A stretch of DNA of 64,000 nucleotides from Prosapia bicincta (taxonomy: Eukaryota > Arthropoda > Insecta > Hemiptera > Cercopidae). The stretch is from assembly GCA_036971475.1 (NCBI GenBank), contig JBAIZL010000003.1:78993928-79057927 (forward strand), in the 5' to 3' direction. Below the pieces are notes generated by a model. It ran no database searches. It was not told where the DNA came from and was given only the letters and a program-made list of their open reading frames with translations. The position numbers and the translations under genes were made by a program. This document shows positions 55,190-64,000 of this stretch, piece after piece (positions within the stretch are counted from its first letter, which is position 1; every line of letters begins with the position of its first letter).

Positions 55190-55372
55190 AATAAATCTTA
55201 AGTAATTATTGAGTAACTGAGTGAAAACTAATAACTTGCTGAAGCGTTTCAAAACAAATCGTTTAATTGTTGAAGTACCAAGTTGGCTTTGTCAATGAAA
55301 CAATTATTTCGAAACATATCAGCAATTAAGTCATTAGTTTTCACTCAGTTACTCAATAATTACTTATGAAAA
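55190..55372. mobile_element. Foldback repeat of the CTTGCTGATGCGTTTCGAA family, copy 3
   Basis: The longest arms of the three: AAGTAATTATTGAGTAACTG and ACTAATAACTTGCTGAAGCG, with inverse at 55300-55372. The loop contains TACCAAGTTGG. Intronic. Arms differ at several positions (GCTGAAGC versus GCTGATAT). Confidence 0.8.
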
Positions 55373-56302
55373 TTATAAATATTTAATAATTAATAGTGTT
55401 CAATACGTATATCAGTCTGTTATGTGTGACATTCTTGAACCAAATTTGGAAATTTAAAGAGTAGATATATGGTACACATCGTTCACTAGCGAGTGTATTT
55501 AGTGCTAAAACATTTTAGGTTTATAATTAACTCCACTTTGTAATGTCACTACCATAAGTTCACTTTGCACTAAAATGAGCAAATCATTGACAAAGTATAC
55601 ACTAATGTTTATTAATATAGTGTGGTTAACTCAAATAACAGAATAATTTTTAAATATCAGTAGGGCATGGCTTATTTTAAAGAAAACGATAGTTTGAATT
55701 TAACTGACAGTTAATTTAATACTTTGTGATGGAAATGATTCTAAACAGCGATACTTTCTTATGACGTAGAAACATAAACCGCAAAAGGTTGGTTCTTCGA
55801 GGAGTTCTGCATTAAAGTTAGTAGCAAACCATTATAACCTCAGACAGAGAAAAAGAAAAAACAACTAGGTACTATTTGGTTACCTACACTGGATTTTCCT
55901 GTTGAGAGACCATGGCAGCAGTAGGAAATCACAAATCAAAAGTGTTGAATTTACAGTTAATCACCCATTTAAAAGAAATTTTTAAAAACTGTAATATAAA
56001 CTGAAAAGTAACAAAATTATAAAGAGAGTAATTAATAAATAGAGAAGAAATGAATTTTTATAAAACTTTTGAACTTTTCTTTGGCTTGGATACATATCTA
56101 TAACTTTTTAGTTTTTGATATATTTAATATTATTTTTCAAATTATTTTCCAATTCCTTGCTCTGTAAAATTTAGTTAGTATTTTTGTTAAACTGTTGACA
56201 ATAGTATCTTGTTAACTGATTTTACTTCCATTAGGATCAATAATAATACAAAAATCTTGATATTTTTAATTTTCATTGATAATAAAAAGAAATTAATCTT
56301 AA
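55373..56302. other. CNPPD1 intron, nothing recognised
   Basis: AT-rich sequence without ORFs or recognised repeats. Confidence 0.5.
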
Positions 56303-57411
56303 CCCTTAAATCCCTTCATATTAAATAGACTTATTTACTGCTGGCCCGGAGTTAATGTGAAAAAAAAAATTCGGATTGTTTAATCTTTATTTTTTGTAAG
56401 TTCTTTTGAAAAAAAATTAAAACATTTTTTTAGTGGTTCATATATTTTTTCCAGTAAAAAAGATTGCAATTTTTCATGGTAACGTTAGAAGCATTGTTCT
56501 TGAGTGTGTTGGGCTATGGTAACATTAGAAGCATTGTTCTTGAATGTGTTGGGCTATGGTAACGTTAGAAGCATTGTTCTTGAGTGTGTTGGGCTATGGT
56601 AACGTTAGAAGCATTGTTCTTGAGTGTGTTGGGCTATGGTAACGTTAGAAGCATTGTTCTTGAGTGTGTTGGGCTATGGTAACGTTAGAAGCATTGTTCT
56701 TGAGTGTGTTGGGCTATGGTAACGTTAGAAGCATTGTTCTTGAGTGTGTTGGGCTATGGTAACGTTAGAAGCATTGTTCTTGAGTGTGTTGGGCTATGGT
56801 AACGTTAGAAGCATTGTTCTTGAGTGTGTTGGGCTATGGTAACGTTAGAAGCATTGTTCTTGAGTATGTTGGGCTATGGTAACGTTAGAAGCATTGTTCT
56901 TGAGTGTGTTGGGCTATGGTAACGTTAGAAGCATTGTTCTTGAGTATGTTGGGCTATGGTAACGTTAGAAGCATTGTTCTTGAGTGTGTTGGGCTATGGT
57001 AACGTTAGAAGCATTGTTCTTGAGTGTGTTGGGCTATGGTAACGTTAGAAGCATTGTTCTTGAGTGCGTTGGGCTATATAGATATTTTACAATTATAACA
57101 ACAGAATACAAAAACAATGTCACACCCTGCTCAGCTAATAGCAAGTGTAGAAAAATTCATATACAAGAATGTATGGACTCCTTATAGAATGTCTGTTGCT
57201 ATGATAACGAAATGCTGACAAATAGCAATTGGCCAAAAAAGATGATTGAATTGAGGTGTTAGTTTATTCCATCTTGACATTGTTCAACACTCGGATTTTT
57301 TTTCAACTTCAGTGGGATACAAATATTGAAATTTGTAAATATGAAATATTTCATATTTTATGTATTAGCCAAAAATATTATCAAGATATCCTATAATAAC
57401 CATGTGAAGGG
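56303..57411. mobile_element. Candidate piggyBac-like MITE carrying a minisatellite
   Basis: CCCTT...AAGGG termini are directly flanked by TTAA on both sides (56299-56302 and 57412-57415), the piggyBac target site. Only the outermost bases match well and TTAA is common in AT-rich DNA, so the call is tentative. More than half of its length is the 40-bp array. Confidence 0.35.
56477..57076 (+). repeat. 15 x 40-bp minisatellite in CNPPD1 intron
   Basis: The unit starts GGTAACGTTAGAAGCATTG and ends GTGTTGGGCTAT. Fifteen consecutive units cover 600 bp with only a handful of single-base variants (GTAACATT in the first full unit, GAGTATGTT in two units, GAGTGCGTT in the last). Such homogeneity indicates recent expansion. 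Confidence 0.97.
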
Positions 57412-57493
57412 TTAAAGAACTTTCATATGTTAATCTTTGGGTGTTTATATTAAATTTCTATGTTCTCCATAGAAAGTCCTGAATGTTACTTAA

Positions 57494-58630
57494 CCCATTT
57501 GGTAGCAGGAGCAGGGCTCTGTTTGAAGGTTTAATGTAGGCCTCAAAATCATTGTAGTCGATCCCCTTGTGAACATATCAGCTGACTTGAACTCATATTA
57601 CATAACTGATGTGAGTTATTCAATTGTCAGTTTATCCTTCACTCCAATTTGAGATAGCCTCAATTTTTTCATTACCAAAAATAAAACTCAAATACTTCCC
57701 GTAGTAGGATTTTCATAATTTTTAAAGAATAATTGTTGGATAAATGAAGTTAGTACAATAATATTTATCAAGTTTTCTGGTTTTTGAGAGTTGTTTTAGC
57801 TGCATAATTCGGGGTGTTACCCTACGGTAACGCTAGGCGTCTGTGCTACTACGTTTTTCCATCTTCATTTTTTTGGTAAATTTTACTTATTTTCAAGAAA
57901 TGGAAGCGACCAGAATAAACTACGATGTTTGTATATACAGTGAAGGGGAAAATCGGAAACGGTGTTGAGGAATGACCACCCTATGTGTAAACTTGACATT
58001 ATGTTAAGAGTGTCCACGATTTTACCACCCGATATGTAAACACGACATTATGTTAGAGCGGCAACAGATATTTTACCACCAATGTGTAAACACGACATTA
58101 TGTTAGGGCGGCAACAGATATTTTACCGCCAATGTGTAAACAGGACGTTATGTTGGAGCAGCGACGAATATTTACCGCCAATGTGTAAATGCAACATTAT
58201 GTTAGAGCGGCGACAAATATTTACTGCCGAATGTGTAAACGCCGGCCGCGCTGGTATCGACTTTTGCGATCGATTCCTGATTCCAGTGTCCAGAATCAGT
58301 GAAATCAACTTTTGGAATCGAGAATCGACCCATCACTAATTAAAACAACTGGTTTTGTTTCTGAAATCATGTTTGAGTTCCCCTCTTGTACTAATCGATA
58401 GCATAGATGAAGATTGGCTCATAAAGTTTAGTAAATAAAAATCAGGTCTCAATTCTGAGACGATGCAAAACCCTAGGCGCCTACATTACCATATGGTAAC
58501 AGTCGAAAACTCGAAAACCAAATTCGATTCTTTGAAAACTCATGTTTCTCACACATTTAGGCACTGTAGTATATAATACCATAAACAGTTTATGGTGATT
58601 AGACAAAAAATTAATTTAAGCGCTTAAGGG
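57494..58630. mobile_element. Candidate piggyBac-like MITE with internal 50-bp repeats
   Basis: Begins CCCATTTGG after TTAA (57490-57493) and ends AAGGG before TTAA (58631-58634). Inner imperfect inverted blocks GTTACCCTACGGTAACGCTAGGCG and CTAGGCGCCTACATTACCATATGGTAAC support a TIR structure. Weak terminal similarity keeps confidence low. Confidence 0.35.
57982..58240 (+). repeat. About five copies of a 50-bp tandem repeat
   Basis: Unit: ATGTGTAAACACGACATTATG, then TTAGAGCGGCAACAGATATT and TTACCGCCA. Copies at about 57982, 58036, 58082, 58131 and 58180, diverged by several bases each. GC-rich compared with the surroundings. Confidence 0.9.
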
Positions 58631-58725
58631 TTAATATATTATAATAATTAATATATTACAAATTTTAGTATGTTTTAAAATTTATTTTAAATATAAATAA
58701 TTTATTTATTTGAAAATTTTTTTAG

Positions 58726-58893
58726 AACTGGGAAGTTTATATAAGTAACGAAAAATTTTGGGCACGACTGCAACAAATGGAAAAAGAGTTAGCTCTTCGG
58801 CAAGGAAGACGTAGAGGTTGGTTTTCATACACGGAGATCTCACAACTTATGAAGAATGTAGAACTGGTTTCACTAGCACAGACTCTTTTAACG
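58726..58893 (+). CDS. CNPPD1: CNPPD1 orthologue, exon
   Basis: 168 bp = 56 codons: NWEVYISNEKFWARLQQMEK, RQGRRRGWFSYTEISQLM and LVSLAQTLLT. The vertebrate counterpart reads DWHLYTDPREIFEVLSWLE...QGRWRGWYTYTDL. Acceptor TTTTTTTAG|AAC, donor ACG|GTAATT, phase 0 at both ends, in frame with both neighbours. End of the cyclin fold. Confidence 0.94.
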
Positions 58894-59668
58894 GTAATTA
58901 ATCCACCATATTAATTTGTAAATAATATGATAATCGTACACATTCAAGTTTTTCTGCCTTTCCTAACATTCGAAGTCATTGTGAAACGCATCAACAAAGG
59001 AAAATATTGTGATGTTTTGAAGAGCAGAAAAATCACTCGAATATATACAAATATTCTTAACACAAGTGAAGATAAGTGTATTAAAAATTTCAATATGATA
59101 ATTGATTTATTGTATTTTACTTTTTTTTAACAATAAATCACAAAGATTTCTTTGTTTTAGCATAACAGTGTGAAAACATAATATTTTGCGTGTCACAGAT
59201 ATCTGCCATTCCTTACATTGGACGATGATAGGAATGGCAAATATATCAGAATTTAAACAGGCAATATTTCAAATAAAGTCGCCTGTTCAATCATTTTAAC
59301 TGAAGATTGTAGTACGTAATATATATTCTATATTTCTGTTACACGTTTTGTATGGCATAACGTAGGTTTTTTTATATGTATATAAGGTAGTTTTGGTAGA
59401 TTTCAAAGTTTATTAAGTTAGATAAGAGGCTAAAAAACTTACCTGAGTTATATCTTGTCGACCTTCAAAATATAAACATGTAAAAGAAAGTACATAACTG
59501 TGTAAAATATTTCTGGGGCTTTGGCCCAGGAGCATGAGGAATGAACTATCAGTCAAACATAGTCAACTTCTCTCAAACACAACCCATAGCTATCACAGCT
59601 TTCAGATCTATCATAGAAAATATTGCCTTTTCCTTTTACCACCAAAAGAATAAACCTATGGAGGCACC
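58894..59668. other. CNPPD1 intron, no supported feature
   Basis: AT-rich. A small imperfect hairpin GCCATTCC...GGAATGGC sits at about 59205-59240. No ORF of note. Confidence 0.4.
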
Positions 59669-60335
59669 CCTAGGGATGGTCGATCCAGTGATTTTAGTGA
59701 CAGTGCCAGGTATGGATCACTAACTTTTACCGGTGACTGTAGCACTGATGCCAAGGGATACTGAGACTACTCTGTATGTGCCAGTAACAGGCAGGCATAC
59801 CACACTGGTGAAATAACAGGAGGCATTCCACACCTCACTTTTTTTTGGAAGACTCATTTTATTTAAAAATAAACTCCTACGAAATTAAGAACAAACTACC
59901 GAGTGCGAAATACTACTGTACACAACACTGTCACTATCTTGAAACCTGACACAAATCGATCAATCACACACGAAGTAAGTTAGTAGAACCAGTGACAACG
60001 ACAAATTGACCTATGTCACCAGGGGTAAAATATCAGTAGCTTTTCAGTCGCAACAGCGACATTTTGGCCAATCACAACAGAGACAACCCCCCTCTCCCTT
60101 TCAGTCAATGACACTGCACAATAATCGGCGCCAGGAGCTGAGCTGTGAGACCAGAGCCAGTGACAGCGACAAATCAACCAATGACTGCTTCTAATTAATC
60201 TCAACTGAGGCAACTTCTGATTGATCCATTACCACTGGAACTGGCGTTTTCCATATTTTATCACTGGTACCACCAGCGACAAAAGAATATTAGTGACATG
60301 TCACAGTGACAGAAAATATTGACCATCCTTAGTAT
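59669..60335. mobile_element. Candidate MITE rich in AGTGACA motifs
   Basis: Possible inverted ends TAGGGATGGTCGAT and ATTGACCATCCTTA. Internal AGTGACA/TGTCACT words recur in both orientations. No matching target duplication was found, so the limits are approximate. Confidence 0.35.
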
Positions 60336-60429
60336 TCCCTTATCCGTCTTCTAGGAGTTATGGGTTTCTCCGAGAGATATTCTGAATGTTGCCTCTTTGC
60401 TCACCAATGGGATTTACTCCCACCCTAAT

Positions 60430-60885
60430 GAAATTCATGAGATAGATAAAATCTGATATCTCCAATGGCTGCCAGCACATGACAATTTGACTGGCAATGA
60501 GTGTGCAGATGAGCTGGCAAAGGAGACTTGAGGTGTTAACAATAACACAATCATCAACATTATGATATTGGATGCAGATGCCGTGGCTAAATGCAAACTA
60601 AGTCAGAATTCAATTCTAATGAAACAGCTCTGTAACATCAATGAGAATTGACTTTTAACAAAAATCATTGTCCGACTAAGAACTACCCATCACAGAGGTA
60701 TGAACACAGAACTAATGCCAACACATATTTTCAACTATCTGGCAGCCCTTCCTGACCTACTCAGAATTGAAGCTTTATATTTGGAGGTGAATATTTATGG
60801 TGACAACAAAATAAAGATTGCTAGAGCTGTTTATTCACCTCCAAGCGCCGCTGACGTCCGCCCACAGCGTTATCTGAAGTAGATG
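60430..60885 (+). pseudogene. Old LINE fragment: RNase H end and C-terminus
   Basis: WLPAHDNLTGNECADELAKE near 60464-60525 matches the RNase H His/Asp motif (W-x-P-x-H-x-G-x-x-G-N-E-x-A-D). It is followed, after stops, by VRLRTTHHRGMNTELM and the tail. Several stops; not functional. Intronic to CNPPD1. Confidence 0.65.
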
Positions 60886-61019
60886 CTTCATGGACAAGAT
60901 ATCATCATCATCAAAGCTAACTTTTTTTTGTGCAATATGTTTTTCTAATTTTCCAGTTAGTAGGTTGTAAGTGAATTCAGATGTTTCATTTGTATTTATT
61001 TTCTTTATATTAAAATTTT

Positions 61020-61800
61020 AGGTAATTGTTTACATTCCTTAAACACCTACATATTTGTATGAAACATTCCTAAACATGTCCAAAGGCTATTTTCATTAAT
61101 ATTTTATTTTTTTGTGTCGGAAAGTTATTTTGTATCAGTTTTTAATTGGGTAAATAATTCAGTACGGATTAAGTTGTGCTACAGCTGACTGCTTCTGTAC
61201 AGTGATGTCACAACTGTAGTTGGTGTTTTAGGAATCTAAACTTTGGTAAATATACAAATTGTTCACCCCCAATGCAATGCGTATAAATTGAATCAAAAAT
61301 ATATCCTGAAGTTATATTGATAATTATTATTTTTGTTATTGCCATGGAAGGTTAATTTTATATACCTATATTGAAATATACATATAAAGTATCAAGTCAG
61401 GATAGATTTGTTTGTAATTTTATACATTTAACCAAACAAATGAAACATGAATATCAAGAATAGAGATCACATGACTGTCATTTGGCAAAAAGTACTCCGT
61501 GGAAGGAGACGTCTAATTAGGTAATGTTGTATAAAATTACAACCAAATCTATCCTATCTGAAGACTTTATAGATATATTTAAATATACGTATATTCACGT
61601 GACGTCACTGTATTATTCCGCAGAAGAAAGCAGCCATAGCACAACTTGATACTGTGCACTAAATATTTTACCCAACTAAAAATTGATAAAAAATAACTTT
61701 CAGACACACAGACAAAAAATATTAATGAAAATAGCCTTTGGACATATTTGGGAATGTTTCATACAAATATCTAGGTGTTTTAGGAATGTAAACAATTACT
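61020..61800. mobile_element. 780-bp MITE with long inverted ends
   Basis: Left end TAGGTAATTGTTTACATTCCT and right end AGGAATGTAAACAATTACT are inverted. Subterminal ACACCTACATATTTGTATGA and AAAGGCTATTTTCATTAATA are also inverted. The centre holds ATTACAACCAAATCTATCCTG in both orientations, shared with 33960-34330 and 39840. It ends about 45 bp before the acceptor of the last CNPPD1 exon. No ORF. Confidence 0.8.
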
Positions 61801-61843
61801 AAATTTTTATATTTAGACTATATTTTTAATGGATTTTTTTCAG

Positions 61844-62329
61844 ATGTCTGCAGTTTGTCTAACAAGTTATGCAGCAAGTGTTTTGGCAATGGTGGGATCT
61901 GCACTTCTTGTTAATCAAATACCAACAGCAAGTGAACTGGTTTCCTATACTTCTAACATTGTTGCACCCTACATCCCGATCTCAACTTCTCAAAAATCTA
62001 ACCATTTCTATGTTGTTGATTCTGACACCATTTCAGAACAAATTATTTCTTCGATTCAAGACTGCCCATTAACAAATGAAACTTCTGCTTTATTTTGCAG
62101 AAATAAACCAAAATTCTGGCAAAATTTACCAAGAGAAATAGAACCCATCGATATTAAAAATGTTTCTGAAATTTTACTTTTTGCTGAATATGCTGTTGCA
62201 AACTTGGAAATTGTTTACAATAAACAGGAGCAAATCAAAAATTGGTTATCAATTTCAAATTTGATGAAAGTTGCTTCGAAAACAAATTCTCCTACGATTA
62301 TGGTCCCTGTTGAAATTGCAACTCATTAA
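61844..62329 (+). CDS. CNPPD1: CNPPD1 orthologue, terminal coding exon
   Basis: 162 codons from the acceptor TTTTTTTCAG|ATG to TAA. It begins MSAVCLTSYAASVLAMVGSA, a hydrophobic, probably membrane-spanning segment equivalent to the vertebrate LLAVAYVSSVALAVASVAV. The remaining about 130 residues are divergent and Ser/Asn-rich (LVSYTSNIVAPYIPISTSQK...), with an acidic middle and no recognised domain. The preceding exon ends in phase 0 and this one is in frame. The MITE at 61020-61800 abuts its polypyrimidine tract. Confidence 0.9.
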   Translation: MSAVCLTSYAASVLAMVGSALLVNQIPTASELVSYTSNIVAPYIPISTSQKSNHFYVVDSDTISEQIISSIQDCPLTNETSALFCRNKPKFWQNLPREIEPIDIKNVSEILLFAEYAVANLEIVYNKQEQIKNWLSISNLMKVASKTNSPTIMVPVEIATH

Positions 62330-62640
62330 GTTAAAAATCAATCATTTTCCAAATATGTATATGAAATTTATAAGGCTGTTAAAAAATTTTTCTATGGAAT
62401 TATTAGCTTATTTTTATATCGACTTAGATTCAGCAGAATATCTTTTAAAGGATACAAACATTTGCAGGGTATATATTGTCGTATTATATGGTTTGATAAT
62501 TCTGTAAATATAGTTTTCAGTAAAAGTTGTTATATTATTGCTACATAAAAAATGCGTAGTGTTATATTTTGTATATTTGCTAACAGAAGTGCACAACTTA
62601 TATGGGTTACTGTGAAAATAAAAGAATTAACGATTGTTTC
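62330..62640 (+). other. CNPPD1 3' UTR
   Basis: AT-rich sequence between the stop and a canonical AATAAA at 62617-62622, in the expected position for a short 3' UTR of about 300 bp. Confidence 0.6.
62617..62622 (+). terminator. Polyadenylation signal AATAAA
   Basis: First strong AATAAA downstream of the CNPPD1 stop, followed by a GT-containing stretch (GATTGTTTCAAG) within 20 bases. Confidence 0.6.
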
Positions 62641-62794
62641 AAGTAGTAGATTTTCGCAATTAATTAAACTTGAATTGCATAATAATAATATATATGTTAA
62701 AATTTAAATAGGTTGAATTTTTTTTTTAATCTGGATTGAAAATAATGTAACCGTCTGATTTCAAGAGTTACCCTTTACTAAAGTCGTATATTAC

Positions 62795-63170
62795 CTCGCA
62801 CTCCCCTCATATATATCTTGTAAAAATTTTCATTTGTTAATAAAATATGTTTTTACTTATCCAACCAGGTTCAAATACAATTTTTTAAACCTATAGTAGA
62901 TAATTGTTGTTAATAGCTTTTTCAAATATTTATTCATTAATTAAATTATAAAATTTATAGGGTCCAGCAGGATTTGAACTGAGAATCTTCATGTTTGAAG
63001 TCTACCGTGACTTGGCACTGCACCCAATACCTAAAAATATATTTCTCAAAGATGTATACGAATTTTTTTCCCCCATCTGGCTGTTGAAACCTCCATTGTA
63101 CAACCTTAAACTGTTGCCATGGTTACCACACAATATCATAAATAGTGCTCTAGGGTAACTAAAATAAAAA
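62795..63170 (-). repeat. Interspersed repeat with tRNA-like segment, copy 3
   Basis: Minus-strand copy. TTGGGTGCAGTGCCAAGTCA, CTTCAAACATGAAGATTC and CAGTTCAAATCCTGCTGGAC give box A-like, anticodon-arm-like and box B/acceptor-like parts in tRNA order. This is the best preserved of the three copies. The part distal to CATAAATAGTGCTC is missing compared with 43780-44345. Confidence 0.65.
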
Positions 63171-63783
63171 TTGTCTTCATTAACCTCAGTAGGAATTTAC
63201 TTTGATATTGTATTATTTTCTACTGCTAACACATTAAACGCTAACCTTGAGAATAGATAAGGATGCAAGATGCATACTGATATAAAAACATCCCAAACCA
63301 TTGTAAATACTTTTCGTTTAATACATTTTTGGTTTCAGTAAAATATTAGGCTTCGGTTTTTCAAAATGGTTTTAAGTCATTGCTCTTAATTTCTTTTCAG
63401 CTGCTTAACTAACTGTAAAAGATAGTTCTGAACAATGCCACTGTTACTAACTTGGCACTTAGTTTCTCAGTAATTTGTTTGAGCTATTCCTTTTATTTAC
63501 AAACTCATTACAATAAGTTTATTTTAGTGATTTTTTTTACTAGCTTATTTATTATAGTTTTAAGAGTTATATTCCAAAATAATTAACAAGTATAAACAAA
63601 TAGGAGAAGGAACTCATTCATAATGTCACAATTTTTTTATATGTAATTTTTCTGAGTAGAGTAATGGTTTCAATGTGTTACTGCAATTACCTTATTTTTT
63701 TAGTTAATATTTCTTACATATATCATAGGTTTAACTAGAACCAATTACTGACATTAACTTCAGTGGAGTAAAAACAATTTGGT
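63171..63783. other. Intergenic, nothing recognised
   Basis: AT-rich DNA downstream of CNPPD1 with no credible ORF. Confidence 0.5.
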
Positions 63784-64000
63784 TAACCCTTTGATTACCC
63801 TTCATGTACCAGTACGTGAGATCAAGAAACAGCCAGCGGGAGCATTCCCTTATATATACGTCCTACCATTTCTCTCAGATTAGCATTGGTCGTATGTTTA
63901 CGATTTTTTTCCTGAGTATTGTGCTGTATTCTTAACCCTTTATATAACCCCCAATATAATTTTGAGAAATACAAATCTAACTAGATAGATTGTGTTGATG
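63784..64000 (+). mobile_element. Possible piggyBac-like left end, cut by the window edge
   Basis: TTAA followed by CCCTTTGATTACCCTTCATG resembles piggyBac-type ends (TTAA target, CCC start). The other end is outside the window, so this is a suggestion only. Confidence 0.3.

Overview
This window is AT-rich eukaryotic nuclear DNA, most likely from an arthropod and probably an insect. It shows spliced genes with GT/AG introns, many non-LTR retrotransposons, Penelope-like elements (PLEs), DNA transposons and long TA microsatellites. The species cannot be named from the sequence alone. No prokaryotic features (operons, ribosome binding sites, CRISPR) are present.

Two host genes are recognisable. 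(1) A TMEM69 orthologue (DUF3429 membrane protein, predicted mitochondrial) lies on the minus strand at 19342-20055, with its coding start in the visible exon. (2) A CNPPD1 orthologue (cyclin PHO80-like domain protein) lies on the plus strand in at least five exons: 43478-43574, 48323-48528, 54728-54856, 58726-58893 and 61844-62329. Its first coding exon was not found. Its introns carry PLE, LINE, hAT-like and piggyBac-like insertions and a 15 x 40-bp minisatellite.

Layout. 1-5530 holds two near-identical PLE copies head to head, forming a 5.1-kb palindrome. 5530-9254 holds a PLE fragment, two Helitron-like repeats and an internally deleted LINE. 9255-18540 is mostly unassigned DNA with two foldback elements and a dead piggyBac transposase. 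18540-20060 holds a foldback element and TMEM69. 20093-29860 is a tandem array of about 111-bp units upstream of the TMEM69 exon, interrupted by a full-length LINE (20767-26479) and a pogo/Tigger element (27707-29074). 29980-38450 is a graveyard of DNA transposons plus two more foldbacks. 38450-64000 is CNPPD1 with intronic repeats.

Two themes deserve most attention. First, hammerhead-type ribozyme motifs recur with one shared architecture: core, one extra nucleotide, usually a 6-bp stem II, GAAA, and a self-complementary loopless stem III. They occur in PLE terminal repeats, in a second PLE lineage, and in short palindromic elements that keep PLE end topology without any ORF. Stem sequences differ between families while pairing is kept. 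Second, each unit of the array upstream of TMEM69 duplicates the exon's own 3' splice site and start region. Most units carry a polypyrimidine-CAG|GTAAC junction that looks like a recursive splice site. All functional statements are inferences from sequence; nothing was searched or computed with tools.
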